Source: Trinickia sp. Y13 (lineage in GTDB: Bacteria > Pseudomonadota > Gammaproteobacteria > Burkholderiales > Burkholderiaceae). From it: 64,000 bases of DNA. Below, piece by piece: positions 55,279-64,000 of this stretch. How positions within the stretch are numbered: the stretch's first letter is position 1; each line of letters opens with the position of its first letter. Below the pieces are notes generated by a model. It saw only the letters and a list, made by a program, of their open reading frames with translations. It made no database searches and was not told the origin of the DNA. Position numbers and translations under genes: made by a program. Where the stretch lies: contig NZ_JAKWFK010000008.1 of the NCBI RefSeq assembly GCF_029522115.1, positions 1 through 64,000 of the forward strand. Reading direction: 5' to 3'.

Positions 55279-56562
55279 TTACGCCATCGTGCCGACGCTT
55301 TCCTTCAATGCTTCTTCCAGCAAGCCCAATGCTTCTTCGAATACCGATGTCTCGATGGTGAGCGGAAACAGGAAGCGGATGACGTTGCCATACGTGCCGC
55401 AGATGAGCAGCAGCAAACCGCGCTCGAGCGCGCGCGCCTGCACGCGCTTGGCGAACGCCGGGTCCGGCGTGCCGCTGCCGGGCTGCAGGAACTCGGCGGC
55501 GACCATAGCCCCCGGCCCGCGCACGTCGGCCAACTGCGGAACATCGGCGCGCAACGCTTCGAGGCGCGCTTTCAGCGTCTCGCCGAGTCGCGTTGCGCGT
55601 TCGCACAGGCCTTCTTCGTCGATGACATCGAGCACCGCATGGGCCGAGGCCAGTGCGAGCGGGTTGCCCGCGTACGTGCCGCCGAGCCCGCCCGGCGCGG
55701 CCGCGTCCATCAAGTCGGCCCGGCCGACGACGCCCGACAGCGGCATGCCGCCCGCCAAGCTCTTGGCCATCGTCGTCAGATCCGCCGTGACATCGTAGTG
55801 TTCCATGGCGAAGAGCTTGCCGGTGCGGGCGAAACCCGTCTGCACCTCGTCGGCGATGAGGACGATGCCGTGCTCGTCGCACAGGCGGCGCAGACCCTGC
55901 ACGAACTCGGGCGGCGCGACATAAAAGCCGCCTTCGCCTTGCACGGGTTCGAAGATGATCGCGGCAACGCGCGTGGGCTCGATATCGGCTTTCAAAAGGG
56001 TCTCGACGGCGCGCAGCGAGTCGGCCGTCGACACGCCGTGAACGGCGTTCGGATAGGGGGCGTGATAAACATCGGACGGGAACGGGCCGAAGCCGATCTT
56101 GTACGGCGCGACTTTCCCCGTGAGGGCCATGCCCATCAGCGTACGCCCGTGAAATCCGCCCGCGAACGCGATCACGCCGGGCCGGCCCGTCGCTGCGCGA
56201 GCGATCTTCACGGCGTTCTCGACGGCTTCGGCGCCGGTCGTGAAGAAGGCGGTTTTCTTCGGGTAAGCGCCAGGTGCGCGCGCGTTGATCTTTTCGGCCA
56301 ACTCGACGTACGATGCGTACGGCACGATTTGATACGCCGTGTGCGTGAAGCGGTCCAACTGCTCGCGAATGGCGGCCACGACGCGCGGATGGCGATGGCC
56401 CGTGTTGACCACGGCGATGCCCGCGGCGAAATCGATGAAGCGGCGGCCTTCGATGTCCCAAAGCTCGGCATTTTCGGCGCGTGCCGCGTAGAAATCGCAC
56501 ATGACGCCGACGCCGCGCGGCGTGGCGGCGTTCTTACGGGCTTGCAGATCGGAATTCTTCAC
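55279..56562 (-). CDS. gabT: 4-aminobutyrate aminotransferase
   Basis: A 427-residue class-III PLP aminotransferase that converts GABA plus 2-oxoglutarate to succinate semialdehyde and glutamate. Motifs: FIDFAAGIAVVNTGHRHPRV, FFTTGAEAVENAVKIAR, AFAGGFHGRT, LIADEVQTGFARTGKLFAMEH, and PLP lysine in TTMAKSLAGGMPLSG. Start is GTG with GAGGAG 7 nt upstream. It leads the gabTD operon. The usual MocR activator gene gabR is not adjacent, but a pair of MocR-like direct repeats lies 100-130 bp upstream. Confidence 0.95.
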   Translation of the reverse strand: MKNSDLQARKNAATPRGVGVMCDFYAARAENAELWDIEGRRFIDFAAGIAVVNTGHRHPRVVAAIREQLDRFTHTAYQIVPYASYVELAEKINARAPGAYPKKTAFFTTGAEAVENAVKIARAATGRPGVIAFAGGFHGRTLMGMALTGKVAPYKIGFGPFPSDVYHAPYPNAVHGVSTADSLRAVETLLKADIEPTRVAAIIFEPVQGEGGFYVAPPEFVQGLRRLCDEHGIVLIADEVQTGFARTGKLFAMEHYDVTADLTTMAKSLAGGMPLSGVVGRADLMDAAAPGGLGGTYAGNPLALASAHAVLDVIDEEGLCERATRLGETLKARLEALRADVPQLADVRGPGAMVAAEFLQPGSGTPDPAFAKRVQARALERGLLLLICGTYGNVIRFLFPLTIETSVFEEALGLLEEALKESVGTMA

Positions 56563-56660
56563 GGTGTTCTCCTCGTCGTGCCTGATCGATGGTGGCTTGT
56601 CGACGGGCCAGCCGCCGACTCGGTACGGCGACTATAACGAGCTTTGGCTCTTAGCTTCAG

Positions 56661-56693
56661 AACCATTTTCGCTCGAACGATGGAACCACTTTT
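56661..56693 (-). promoter_or_regulatory. Candidate MocR/GabR-type direct repeats upstream of gabTD
   Basis: AACCATTTTC (56661) and AACCACTTTT (56684) repeat with a 23-nt period; on the gabT strand this is TGGTT repeated two helical turns apart. MocR-family activators of GABA and related genes bind direct repeats upstream of -35. Distance to the gabT GTG is 99-131 nt. Identification of the regulator is inference. Confidence 0.45.
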
Positions 56694-56856
56694 GCGCGGA
56701 TCGATCGAGCGAGCCGCTTGGGCGGGAACTCGAGCGCCATCACGCGTTCGCGCACTACCGTGCGGCGGGCTGGACGGGCGTGTCCTGACGCGCCGGCGTT
56801 GCCCGGCCGGGCAACGCCCATATCGATGCGACGGCCGCGCGTGCCCGCTCGGCCGC

Positions 56857-56890
56857 AAAAAAAGGCGCGGCCTCGAACCGAAAAGCCGCG
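56857..56890 (-). terminator. Minus-facing terminator-like hairpin in a divergent region
   Basis: Minus-strand arms CGCGGC (complement of 56885-56890) and GCCGCG (complement of 56866-56871) are followed after two C by seven T (complement of 56857-56863). No minus-strand gene ends here; it could insulate gabTD from antisense transcription or be a relic of a lost gene. Confidence 0.5.
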
Positions 56891-56969
56891 ACAAACGGCC
56901 TATATTGAGTGAGTCGTGCGTGCCGACGGGCGCGCGCAGTCTTTTCGTTTCTCACTCGGGTTGCCAGCG

Positions 56970-58010
56970 ATGACCGCCGTTCTTTCCTCGTTGCCCGAGA
57001 CCACCTTCGCCGAATACGAAGCGCTCAAGCAAATTCTCGATGCGGGCAGCCGGCGCATGACGGTGCGCGTCGTGAGCGATGTCAGCGCGTGCGGGCTGAG
57101 ATTTCCTATTTATGTCGCTACGATGGGCTCGCGCGATCCCAGCGCTCCGGCCATCGGTTTTTTCGCGGGCATTCACGGGCTCGAACGGATCGGCACCCTG
57201 CTCGTGCTCGACTACATGCGCGCGTTGATCGGGCGTCTCGAATGGGATGACCTGCTGCACGCCCAACTGAGCGCGATTCGGCTCGTCTTCATGCCGATCG
57301 TCAACCCCGGCGGCATGTGGGCGATGCGGCGCTCCAACCTCAATGGCGTCGACCTCATGCGTAACGCGCCGCAGAACGCGGAAGGGCGCGTGCCGTTTCT
57401 CGCGGGCGGCCAGCGCATCGGCCCGTGGCTGCCTTGGTACCGCGGGGCGAGGGGCGCGCCGATGGAGCTCGAAGCCGCGACGCTGTTGCGCGTGGTAGAG
57501 GAGGAACTCACCTCGCGCCCGCTCAGCATCGCGCTCGATTGCCACTCGGGTTACGGCTTTCATGACAGCATTTGGTTTCCCTACGCCAAATCGACGAAAC
57601 ACATCGAACATCTGCCTGAAATCTTCATGCTCAAGGCGATGTTCGAACAGGCCCACCCGCATCACGGTTACTTATTCGAGCCGCAGAGCAGGCAGTACCT
57701 CGCACATGGCGATCTATGGGATTGCGCCTACGACCGTAGCCGTGCGCCGGCGATCTTTCTGCCGCTGACGCTCGAACTCGGCTCGTGGCTCTGGATCAAG
57801 AAGAACCCGATGCAGATCTTGCGGCGCGAGGGCATCTTCAATCCGATCAAGGCGCACCGCACCGAGCGCGTGCTGCGCCGTCATACGAACTTGCTCGATT
57901 TTCTGGCGCGGGCGGCCTACGCGTCGCCGCGCTGGCTGCCGCAAGGGACGCGTCGTAAGCAATTGATGACGCGCGCCGTCGAGCACTGGTACCGGAGGTC
58001 CCGGGCGTGA
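56970..58010 (+). CDS. M14 family zinc carboxypeptidase-like protein
   Basis: A 346-residue protein. Zinc-binding His69-x-x-Glu72 (GIHGLERIGT), third ligand His192 (DCHSGYGFHDS), substrate-carboxylate region NPGGMWAMRRSN (112-123) and general base Glu269 (TLELGS) are all present, so it should be active. Cytoplasmic by lack of a signal peptide; role may be amide or peptide trimming. Frame is open from 56916, but ATG 56970 fits homology. Its TGA overlaps the GTG of the next gene. Confidence 0.87.
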   Translation: MTAVLSSLPETTFAEYEALKQILDAGSRRMTVRVVSDVSACGLRFPIYVATMGSRDPSAPAIGFFAGIHGLERIGTLLVLDYMRALIGRLEWDDLLHAQLSAIRLVFMPIVNPGGMWAMRRSNLNGVDLMRNAPQNAEGRVPFLAGGQRIGPWLPWYRGARGAPMELEAATLLRVVEEELTSRPLSIALDCHSGYGFHDSIWFPYAKSTKHIEHLPEIFMLKAMFEQAHPHHGYLFEPQSRQYLAHGDLWDCAYDRSRAPAIFLPLTLELGSWLWIKKNPMQILRREGIFNPIKAHRTERVLRRHTNLLDFLARAAYASPRWLPQGTRRKQLMTRAVEHWYRRSRA

Positions 58011-58798
58011 GCGCATGGATCTTGCTGCGTGGCTTGACGCGCGAGTCGAGGCACTGGGCGGGCCTGCCTGGCCGGTTGCGCGCGAGCGGCCTCGAAGGCG
58101 AGATCGTCACCGCAGACTTGCCCGGCAGTGGCCGGCACGCTCATGCGCGGGCGCCGTGGACGATCGCCGCGACGACCGATTTCGTTCGGCGGGCCATCAG
58201 AGCGCAGGGTTATGCTCCGCCCTTTCGCGTCGTTGCGCTATCGCTGGGCGCGATGGTGGCGGTCGATTGGGCTCAGCGTTTTCCCGGAGAAATCGAAGGC
58301 ATGGTGCTCATCAACACGAGCATGGGCCGCCATTGCGGGCCCATGCGGCGGCTGCGGCCGGGCGCTTGGCCTGCAATCGTACGTGCGCTTTGGTATTGGC
58401 GCGCGCGGCGTCGCGCGGAAGCGGCGATTCATGGGCTGACCTGCACGCGCATCGACAGTCGCGAGACCGACTTGGACCAATGGACGGCCATCTACGCAAG
58501 CGCGCCGCCTTCGCGCACCAATGCGCTGCGCCAATTGCTCGCAGCGGCGCGTTATCGGGGGCCGGCGGCTGCCCCGCGCTGCCCGGTCCTCGTCATCGCT
58601 TCGCGCGCCGATGCGCTCGTGCATCCTGCTTGCTCAGCGCAGTTGGCAGCCGCATGGAGCGCGGCCTCGATCGAGCACCCTTGGGCGGGACACGACCTGC
58701 CTCACGACGACCCGGCTTGGTTGGCCGGGACGATCGCCGCGTGGGCGGGGCGCGTCTGGGCTCTCACGACTGTCGCGGCCTCGCGCTCGGGCGCATAA
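58007..58798 (+). CDS. Alpha/beta hydrolase
   Basis: A 263-residue hydrolase-fold protein. Nucleophile elbow is ALSLG with Ser79; the first Gly of GxSxG is Ala. Other parts: LINTSMG after the elbow, VLVIASRADALVHP with the acidic residue, and base His in WAGHDLPHDD. Related sequences include BioH-type esterases. The GTG overlaps the preceding stop and GGAGG lies upstream, so it is translated with the M14 gene as a pair that may act successively on one acylated compound. Confidence 0.83.
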   Translation: MSAWILLRGLTRESRHWAGLPGRLRASGLEGEIVTADLPGSGRHAHARAPWTIAATTDFVRRAIRAQGYAPPFRVVALSLGAMVAVDWAQRFPGEIEGMVLINTSMGRHCGPMRRLRPGAWPAIVRALWYWRARRRAEAAIHGLTCTRIDSRETDLDQWTAIYASAPPSRTNALRQLLAAARYRGPAAAPRCPVLVIASRADALVHPACSAQLAAAWSAASIEHPWAGHDLPHDDPAWLAGTIAAWAGRVWALTTVAASRSGA

Positions 58799-58871
58799 TC
58801 GCGCTCACCGGCCGAGCAGGCCGGGCCTACAGAACATCGTCAAGCATCGTCATCCGCCGCGGAGGGCACCC

Positions 58872-61800
58872 ATGCAAGCGAACAACGAAGAAGCCATCGC
58901 CCATCTGCTCGCCGATCTCGTCGAGTATGCGCGCGGACGATGGTCGCCGGACGCATTCGTCCCGCTCGAATCGTTCTTGAGTTTTTACTACGAACTCGTC
59001 GATACGCAGGATTTGCAAAGCCGCAGCATCGCCGATCTGTACGGCGCCGCGATGGCGCATTGGCAGACGGCGCAACGATTCGTGCCGGGCGGCGTGGCGG
59101 CGCTGCGTGTCTACAACCCCGTGCTCGACGAGCACGGCTGGCATTCCGATCACACGGTGATCGAGATCGTCAACGACGACATGCCGTTTCTCGTGGATTC
59201 GGTGACGATGGAGGTCAATCGCTGCGGGCTCACGCTGCATTCGGCGATTCATCCGGTCTATCGCGTGTGGCGCGATGCGCAAGGGGCGATCGTGCGCATC
59301 GAGCCGGGCGGTGCGACGAGCGGCGAGGAAGCTTCGACCAACGGCTCGCGCTTGGAATCGTTCATCCACTTCGAGATCGATCGCTGCGGCGACGCGGCCA
59401 AGCTCGCGCAATTGCGTTCGAGCATCGCGCGCGTGCTGGGCGACGTGCGCGCGGCGGTCGAAGACTGGCCGAAGATGCAAGCCGTGGCAAAAGAGACGAT
59501 CAAGGCGTTGGCTGCGCGAGAAAGGAGCGAGGAAACCGAGGAGGCGCGCGCGTTTCTCGAATGGATGGTGGCCGATCACTTCACCTTTCTCGGCTTGCGC
59601 GATTACGCGCTCGTGGCGCATGGCGACGATTTTGCGCTGCGGGGCGTGAGCGGCACCGGTGCGGGCATTCTGCGCGACGAACAGAAGCTGGCCGATGCGC
59701 CCGATTTGACGCCGCTGCCGAAGGCGGCCGGCGCGATCATCGGCGAAACGATGCCGATCTTCCTGACCAAGGCCAACTCGCGCGCCACCGTGCATAGGCC
59801 CGGATACCTCGACTACGTCGGCGTCAAGCTATTCGCCCCTGACGGGAAGCTGATCGGCGAGCGCCGCATGCTCGGTTTGTACACGTCCACGGCCTACACC
59901 GATTCGATCAACGAGATTCCGATCGTGCGCCGCAAGTGCGCGAACGTCGTGCGGCGCGCCGGGTTCTTGGCGAAAGGGCATTTGCACAAATCGCTCGTCT
60001 CGGTCCTCGAGCAATATCCGCGCGACGAGTTGTTTCAAACGAACGAGGACGAGCTGTACGACATCGCGCTCGGCATCCTGCGTCTGCAAGAGCATCAGCG
60101 CACCCGGCTTTTCGTGCGGAGGGACCGCTTCGAGCGCTTCGTGTCGTGCCTGGTTTTCGTGGCGCGCGAAAAGTACAACACCGATTTGCGCCAGCGCATC
60201 GCGAAGTTGCTCGGAGGCGCATTCAACGGGACCGGCGTCGAGTTCACGCCGCTCTTGTCAGAGTCGCCGCTCGCGCGCATTCACATCGTCGTGCGCACGA
60301 GTAGCGGTGTGCTGCCCGAGGTCGACACCACGGAGTTGGAGAAGCGCCTTGTCCAAGCGACGCGCCGTTGGCAGGACGATCTCGCGGACGCACTGCTCGA
60401 ACGCTTCGGCGAAGAAGAGGGCAATCGCCTGTTGCAACGCTACGGCGATTCGTTTCCGGCGGGGTATCGCGAAGATTACGTTGCACGCACGGCCGTGCGC
60501 GACATCGAACTGATCGAGGCCGCGCAGCGCAGCGAATCGCTTTCCATGAACTTGTATCGGCCGATCGAAGCGGCGCCGCGCGTGTTCCGGTTCAAGGTCT
60601 ACCGCGTCGGGCAATCGATCGCGCTCTCGCGCAGCTTGCCGATGCTCGAGCACTTGGGCGTGCGTGTCGACGAAGAGCGTCCCTACCTGATCGAGCCGCC
60701 CGGCGGCGCGCCGGCATGGGTGCATGATTTCGGCCTCGAATTGAGCGATTCCGTCGAATTCGACATCGAGCGCGTGAAGGCGCTGTTCGAGGAAGCCTTC
60801 GCACGCGTATGGGCAGGCGAAGTGGAGAACGACGACTTCAATCGGCTCGTGCTGCGCGCGCAACTCGCGGCCCGCGAAGTGTCGATCTTGCGCGCCTATG
60901 CGAAATATCTGCGGCAAGTGGGATCGACATTCAGCGACGCGTATATCGAACGTGCGGTAACGGGCAATCCGGCGCTCGCGCGCGGGCTCGTCGATCTATT
61001 CCTCACGCGCTTCGATCCGGCCGTCGGCCCCGCGCGGGCCGAGCGCACCGAACAACTGCTGCAAGGCATCCAAAGCGCCCTCGATCAAGTCCCGAATCTC
61101 GACGAAGATCGAATCTTGCGTCAGTTTCTCGGCGTCATCAACGCGACCGTGCGGACGAACTATTTTCGGCGGGATCAGGCGGGCGCGCCGTTGCCGTATC
61201 TGTCGTTCAAGCTCGATCCCTCACGCGTGCCGGGGTTGCCCGAACCCAAGCCCATGTTCGAAATCTGGGTGTATTCGCCGCGCGTGGAAGGGGTGCATTT
61301 GCGGGGCGGGCGCGTGGCCCGCGGCGGGCTGCGCTGGTCCGATCGGCGCGAGGACTTCCGCACCGAAGTGCTTGGCCTCATGAAGGCGCAGATGGTGAAG
61401 AACACGGTAATCGTGCCGGTCGGCTCGAAAGGCGGCTTCGTCGTCAAGAATCCGCCCGCGGGGGGCGATAGAGAAGCGACGCTGCGCGAGGGCATCGCTT
61501 GCTATCAAACGTTCTTGCGGGGGTTGCTCGATGTCACCGATAACCGCCAAGGCGGTGCGATCACTCCGCCGCCCGACGTCGTGCGTCACGATACCGACGA
61601 TCCCTACCTTGTCGTGGCCGCGGATAAGGGCACGGCCACCTTCTCCGACTACGCGAACGCCATCGCGCGCCAGTACGGATTCTGGCTCGACGATGCCTTC
61701 GCCTCGGGCGGCTCGGTCGGATACGACCACAAGAAGATGGGCATCACCGCGCGCGGCGCGTGGGAATCCGTGAAACGGCATTTCCGCGAGATGGGGTTCG

Positions 61801-63734
61801 ACACGCAGACGACCGATTTTTCGGTGGTGGGGGTCGGCGATATGTCGGGCGACGTGTTCGGCAACGGTATGCTGCTTTCGCGTCATATTCGGCTCGTCGC
61901 CGCGTTCGATCATCGGCACATCTTCCTAGACCCCGATCCGGATCCCGAAACGAGCTTCGTCGAGCGCGAGCGGATGTTCGCGCTCGAACGTTCGAGCTGG
62001 GCCGATTACGACCCGGCCAAGATCTCGGCCGGCGGCGGCGTGTTTCCGCGCACGGCCAAAGCGATCTCGATTTCGCCGGCAGTGCGAGCCGTGCTCGGCA
62101 TCGACGCGGCGGCGCTCGCGCCGAACGAGCTCATTCGCGCCATCCTGCTCGCGCCGGTGGATTTGCTCTACAACGGCGGCATCGGCACCTACGTGAAGGC
62201 GACGCGCGAAACGCATGCTCAAGTAGGCGACCGCGCGAACGACGGGGTGCGCGTGAACGGCGCGCAATTGCGTGCCAAAGTCGTCGCGGAAGGCGGCAAT
62301 CTCGGCCTCACGCAGTTGGGACGCATCGAATTTGCGCAGAAGGGCGGCCGCATAAATACCGATGCGATCGACAATTCCGCCGGCGTCGACTGTTCCGACC
62401 ACGAGGTGAACATCAAGATCCTGCTCGGCCTCGTGGTGGCCGATGGCGAGATGACGGAGAAGCAGCGCAACGCCTTGCTCGCGGAGATGACCGACGAGGT
62501 CGGGCAACTGGTATTGCGCGACAACTACGAGCAGACGCAGGCGTTGTCGATCGCAGGACGCTATGCGCCGCAACTGCTCGAAGCCGAAGCGCGGCTCATG
62601 CGCTCGCTCGAACGGCTTGGCCGCCTGAACCGGGCGATCGAGTTCCTTCCGAGCGATGACGACATCGCCGAGCGGCAAGCGGGCGCGCTCGGCCTGACCA
62701 CGCCCGAGCGCGCCGTCCTGCTTGCCTACAGCAAGATGTGGCTCTACGACGAGCTGCTCGACTCGGACCTGCCCGAGGATGCGCTCGTCGCCGACATGCT
62801 GCGCGATTACTTCCCCAAGCCCCTGCAAACGCGCTTCGCCGACGCCGCCGAGCGCCACCCGCTCAAGCGCGAGATTCTCGCGACGCACTTGGCCAACGCG
62901 CTCGTCAATCGTGTGGGCTGCACGTTCGTGCATCGGCTGCAAGAGGAGACCGACGCCAAGCCCAGCGACATCGTGCATGCCTGCATCATGGCGCGGGATG
63001 TCTTCGATATCGGCGAGCTTTGGTTGCGCATCGACGCGCTCGACAATCGTGTTGCCGATGACGTGCAGGCGCGCATGTTCGTCGACGTCGCGCGGCTCGT
63101 CGAGCGCGCGGCGCTCTGGTTCCTGCGACAATTGCAGGCTGCGCAGCTCGCGCGCGATAGTGCGGGCGTCGCGGCGCTGATCGCGCGTTGCCGCGAGGCG
63201 GCGGCGCGGCTGGCGCCTCGTTTGCCGGCGCTGTTGCCTAGCGCCGAGCTGGCGGCGCTGGACGAGCGGCGGCGCGCGCTGGAGCAGGCGGGCGTCGACG
63301 CCGATCTGGCCGCGCGTGTCGCGAGCGGGGACATTTCAGCGGCCGTGCTCGATATCGCCGAGGTGGCGTCGAGCGCGGCTCAACCGCTGGAACTCGTGGC
63401 GGGTGTCTATTTCGCGCTGGGCACCATGCTCGACTACGCGTTCATCAGCGAACGCGCGAGCGCGTTGCCGACGCACACGCATTGGGACATGCTTGCGCGC
63501 GCGGCGGCCCTGGCCGAGTTGGCGCGGCTCAAGCGCACGCTGACGGCGAGCGCCCTTGCACATGCGCCCGAGCGCGCATCGACCGACGCCATCGCGGCCG
63601 CGTGGCGCGAGCAACGCGCGCCGCAGCTCGAGCGCTTCGCGCGGCTGGTTGCCGAGCAGCGAGCGTCGGGCGGCGCGAGCTTGTCGATGTTGCTCGTGCT
63701 CGTACGGGAAATGGCGGTATTGGAACGGAGATGA
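58872..63734 (+). CDS. NAD-specific glutamate dehydrogenase (large, 180-kDa type)
   Basis: A 1620-residue enzyme (GdhB/L-GDH_180 class) that deaminates glutamate to 2-oxoglutarate with NAD. Long N-terminal regulatory domain (ACT-like) with [18 protein letters not shown]. Catalytic core: [24 protein letters not shown]-type region, [10 protein letters not shown] with the active Lys, and the Rossmann part [20 protein letters not shown]-terminal helical domain follows. GGAGGG before the ATG at 58872 and homology fix the start; upstream readthrough is antisense-like noise. It yields 2-oxoglutarate like gabT consumes. selD overlaps its stop (ATGA). Confidence 0.94.
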   Translation: MQANNEEAIAHLLADLVEYARGRWSPDAFVPLESFLSFYYELVDTQDLQSRSIADLYGAAMAHWQTAQRFVPGGVAALRVYNPVLDEHGWHSDHTVIEIVNDDMPFLVDSVTMEVNRCGLTLHSAIHPVYRVWRDAQGAIVRIEPGGATSGEEASTNGSRLESFIHFEIDRCGDAAKLAQLRSSIARVLGDVRAAVEDWPKMQAVAKETIKALAARERSEETEEARAFLEWMVADHFTFLGLRDYALVAHGDDFALRGVSGTGAGILRDEQKLADAPDLTPLPKAAGAIIGETMPIFLTKANSRATVHRPGYLDYVGVKLFAPDGKLIGERRMLGLYTSTAYTDSINEIPIVRRKCANVVRRAGFLAKGHLHKSLVSVLEQYPRDELFQTNEDELYDIALGILRLQEHQRTRLFVRRDRFERFVSCLVFVAREKYNTDLRQRIAKLLGGAFNGTGVEFTPLLSESPLARIHIVVRTSSGVLPEVDTTELEKRLVQATRRWQDDLADALLERFGEEEGNRLLQRYGDSFPAGYREDYVARTAVRDIELIEAAQRSESLSMNLYRPIEAAPRVFRFKVYRVGQSIALSRSLPMLEHLGVRVDEERPYLIEPPGGAPAWVHDFGLELSDSVEFDIERVKALFEEAFARVWAGEVENDDFNRLVLRAQLAAREVSILRAYAKYLRQVGSTFSDAYIERAVTGNPALARGLVDLFLTRFDPAVGPARAERTEQLLQGIQSALDQVPNLDEDRILRQFLGVINATVRTNYFRRDQAGAPLPYLSFKLDPSRVPGLPEPKPMFEIWVYSPRVEGVHLRGGRVARGGLRWSDRREDFRTEVLGLMKAQMVKNTVIVPVGSKGGFVVKNPPAGGDREATLREGIACYQTFLRGLLDVTDNRQGGAITPPPDVVRHDTDDPYLVVAADKGTATFSDYANAIARQYGFWLDDAFASGGSVGYDHKKMGITARGAWESVKRHFREMGFDTQTTDFSVVGVGDMSGDVFGNGMLLSRHIRLVAAFDHRHIFLDPDPDPETSFVERERMFALERSSWADYDPAKISAGGGVFPRTAKAISISPAVRAVLGIDAAALAPNELIRAILLAPVDLLYNGGIGTYVKATRETHAQVGDRANDGVRVNGAQLRAKVVAEGGNLGLTQLGRIEFAQKGGRINTDAIDNSAGVDCSDHEVNIKILLGLVVADGEMTEKQRNALLAEMTDEVGQLVLRDNYEQTQALSIAGRYAPQLLEAEARLMRSLERLGRLNRAIEFLPSDDDIAERQAGALGLTTPERAVLLAYSKMWLYDELLDSDLPEDALVADMLRDYFPKPLQTRFADAAERHPLKREILATHLANALVNRVGCTFVHRLQEETDAKPSDIVHACIMARDVFDIGELWLRIDALDNRVADDVQARMFVDVARLVERAALWFLRQLQAAQLARDSAGVAALIARCREAAARLAPRLPALLPSAELAALDERRRALEQAGVDADLAARVASGDISAAVLDIAEVASSAAQPLELVAGVYFALGTMLDYAFISERASALPTHTHWDMLARAAALAELARLKRTLTASALAHAPERASTDAIAAAWREQRAPQLERFARLVAEQRASGGASLSMLLVLVREMAVLERR

Positions 63735-64000
63735 ACAAGTTGGGTATGAACGATCGACACGATGACCACACTGACCACATGCAAGCGCCGCGCTTGACGA
63801 GTCTCTCGCACGGAGGCGGATGCGGCTGCAAGATCGCGCCCGGCGTGCTTGCCGAATTGCTGGCGACGCAACCCGCGGCGATGCCGGTCGCGGCGTTTGC
63901 CGATCTGCTCGTCGGCCGCGAAACGGCCGACGATGCCGCTGTCTACCGCCTGAACGACGAGCAAGCGATCGTCGCGACGACCGATTTCTTCATGCCGATC
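63731..64000 (+). CDS. selD: Selenide, water dikinase, N-terminal part (cut by window edge)
   Basis: The frame from ATG 63731 reads [17 protein letters not shown], the SelD active site with catalytic Cys31 (encoded by TGC, not a Sec UGA) and Lys34, then the family patterns [29 protein letters not shown]. SelD makes selenophosphate from selenide and ATP. ATG at 63746 is an alternative start. The overlap with the glutamate dehydrogenase stop suggests co-translation. In this genome its product can feed MnmH (gene at 23355-24416); whether SelA/SelB exist is not visible. Confidence 0.92.
   Translation, partial: MNKLGMNDRHDDHTDHMQAPRLTSLSHGGGCGCKIAPGVLAELLATQPAAMPVAAFADLLVGRETADDAAVYRLNDEQAIVATTDFFMPI

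Larger units (their letters stand above)
56563..56969. other. 407-bp divergent region between gabT and the M14 peptidase gene
   Basis: Contains the gabTD promoter side with TGGTTC direct repeats (56661-56693) and, near the other gene, a minus-facing terminator-like hairpin (56857-56890). No gabR or other ORF with a ribosome site is present. Confidence 0.55.

Noticed and set aside
1-64000. CRISPR arrays, insertion sequences, phage genes, tRNA or rRNA genes
   Set aside because: No transposase or integrase-like product, no regularly spaced repeats and no tRNA-like cloverleaf or T-loop consensus found on either strand.

Overview
The window is high-GC, densely coded chromosomal DNA of a beta-proteobacterium, most likely Burkholderiaceae (Paraburkholderia/Trinickia/Burkholderia type). 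The inference rests on the prpR-prpB divergon, a DUF4148 protein, the very large NAD-glutamate dehydrogenase followed by selD, the gabDT pair and the overall codon style. I see no rRNA, tRNA, CRISPR array, insertion sequence or phage gene. Both ends cut genes: prpB on the left (minus strand) and selD on the right (plus strand).

Left part (1-28.6 kb). A propionate-catabolism divergon (prpB/prpR) with a sigma-54 promoter is followed by a small HemJ/CopD-like membrane protein, a glutathione transferase, and a coupled cytochrome P450 plus ABM monooxygenase pair. Next come an envelope pair (a bacterial alpha-2-macroglobulin with an intact CLEQ thioester site, and PBP1C), a VOC protein, and a two-gene sugar ABC transporter whose ATPase and permease are one polypeptide. 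A lipoprotein with two diverged copies of a His-rich domain, a DUF445 protein, an energy-taxis-type chemoreceptor, the tRNA 2-selenouridine synthase, YjbQ, a Tat-exported acid phosphatase, a DUF1697 protein and a four-repeat membrane protein complete this part.

Middle (28.7-42.7 kb). An XRE-cupin regulator with a basic histone-like tail faces an M24 aminopeptidase. Then come an alpha/beta hydrolase, an MFS exporter divergent from a LysR regulator, a sirtuin, 6-phosphogluconate dehydrogenase, a DUF4148 protein, a zinc-site-less NlpD-like lipoprotein, glycogen phosphorylase and several small hypothetical proteins.

SUF segment (42.8-50.9 kb). A TDT-family transporter and a small hypothetical gene precede a compact minus-strand operon, Rrf2 regulator-sufB-sufC-sufD-sufS-sufU/sufT, the last being one continuous SufU-SufT fusion. 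The operon has a candidate IscR/SufR-type operator over its promoter. It looks like an accessory Fe-S assembly cassette beside the core ISC system expected in this family (inference).

Right part (51.3-64 kb). An aspartoacylase-family enzyme, an HisJ/ArtJ-type amino-acid binding protein, the gabT-gabD GABA pathway, then a plus-strand set of overlapping genes (M14 carboxypeptidase, alpha/beta hydrolase) followed by NAD-glutamate dehydrogenase overlapping selD. SelD and the tRNA selenouridine synthase at 23-24 kb together supply the two dedicated steps of selenouridine formation.

No single unprecedented system is obvious. The best leads are the SufU-SufT fusion and its operon, the asymmetric two-domain lipoprotein, the four-repeat membrane protein, the P450 lacking the I-helix threonine, the regulator with a basic tail, and several unassigned operator-like repeats.
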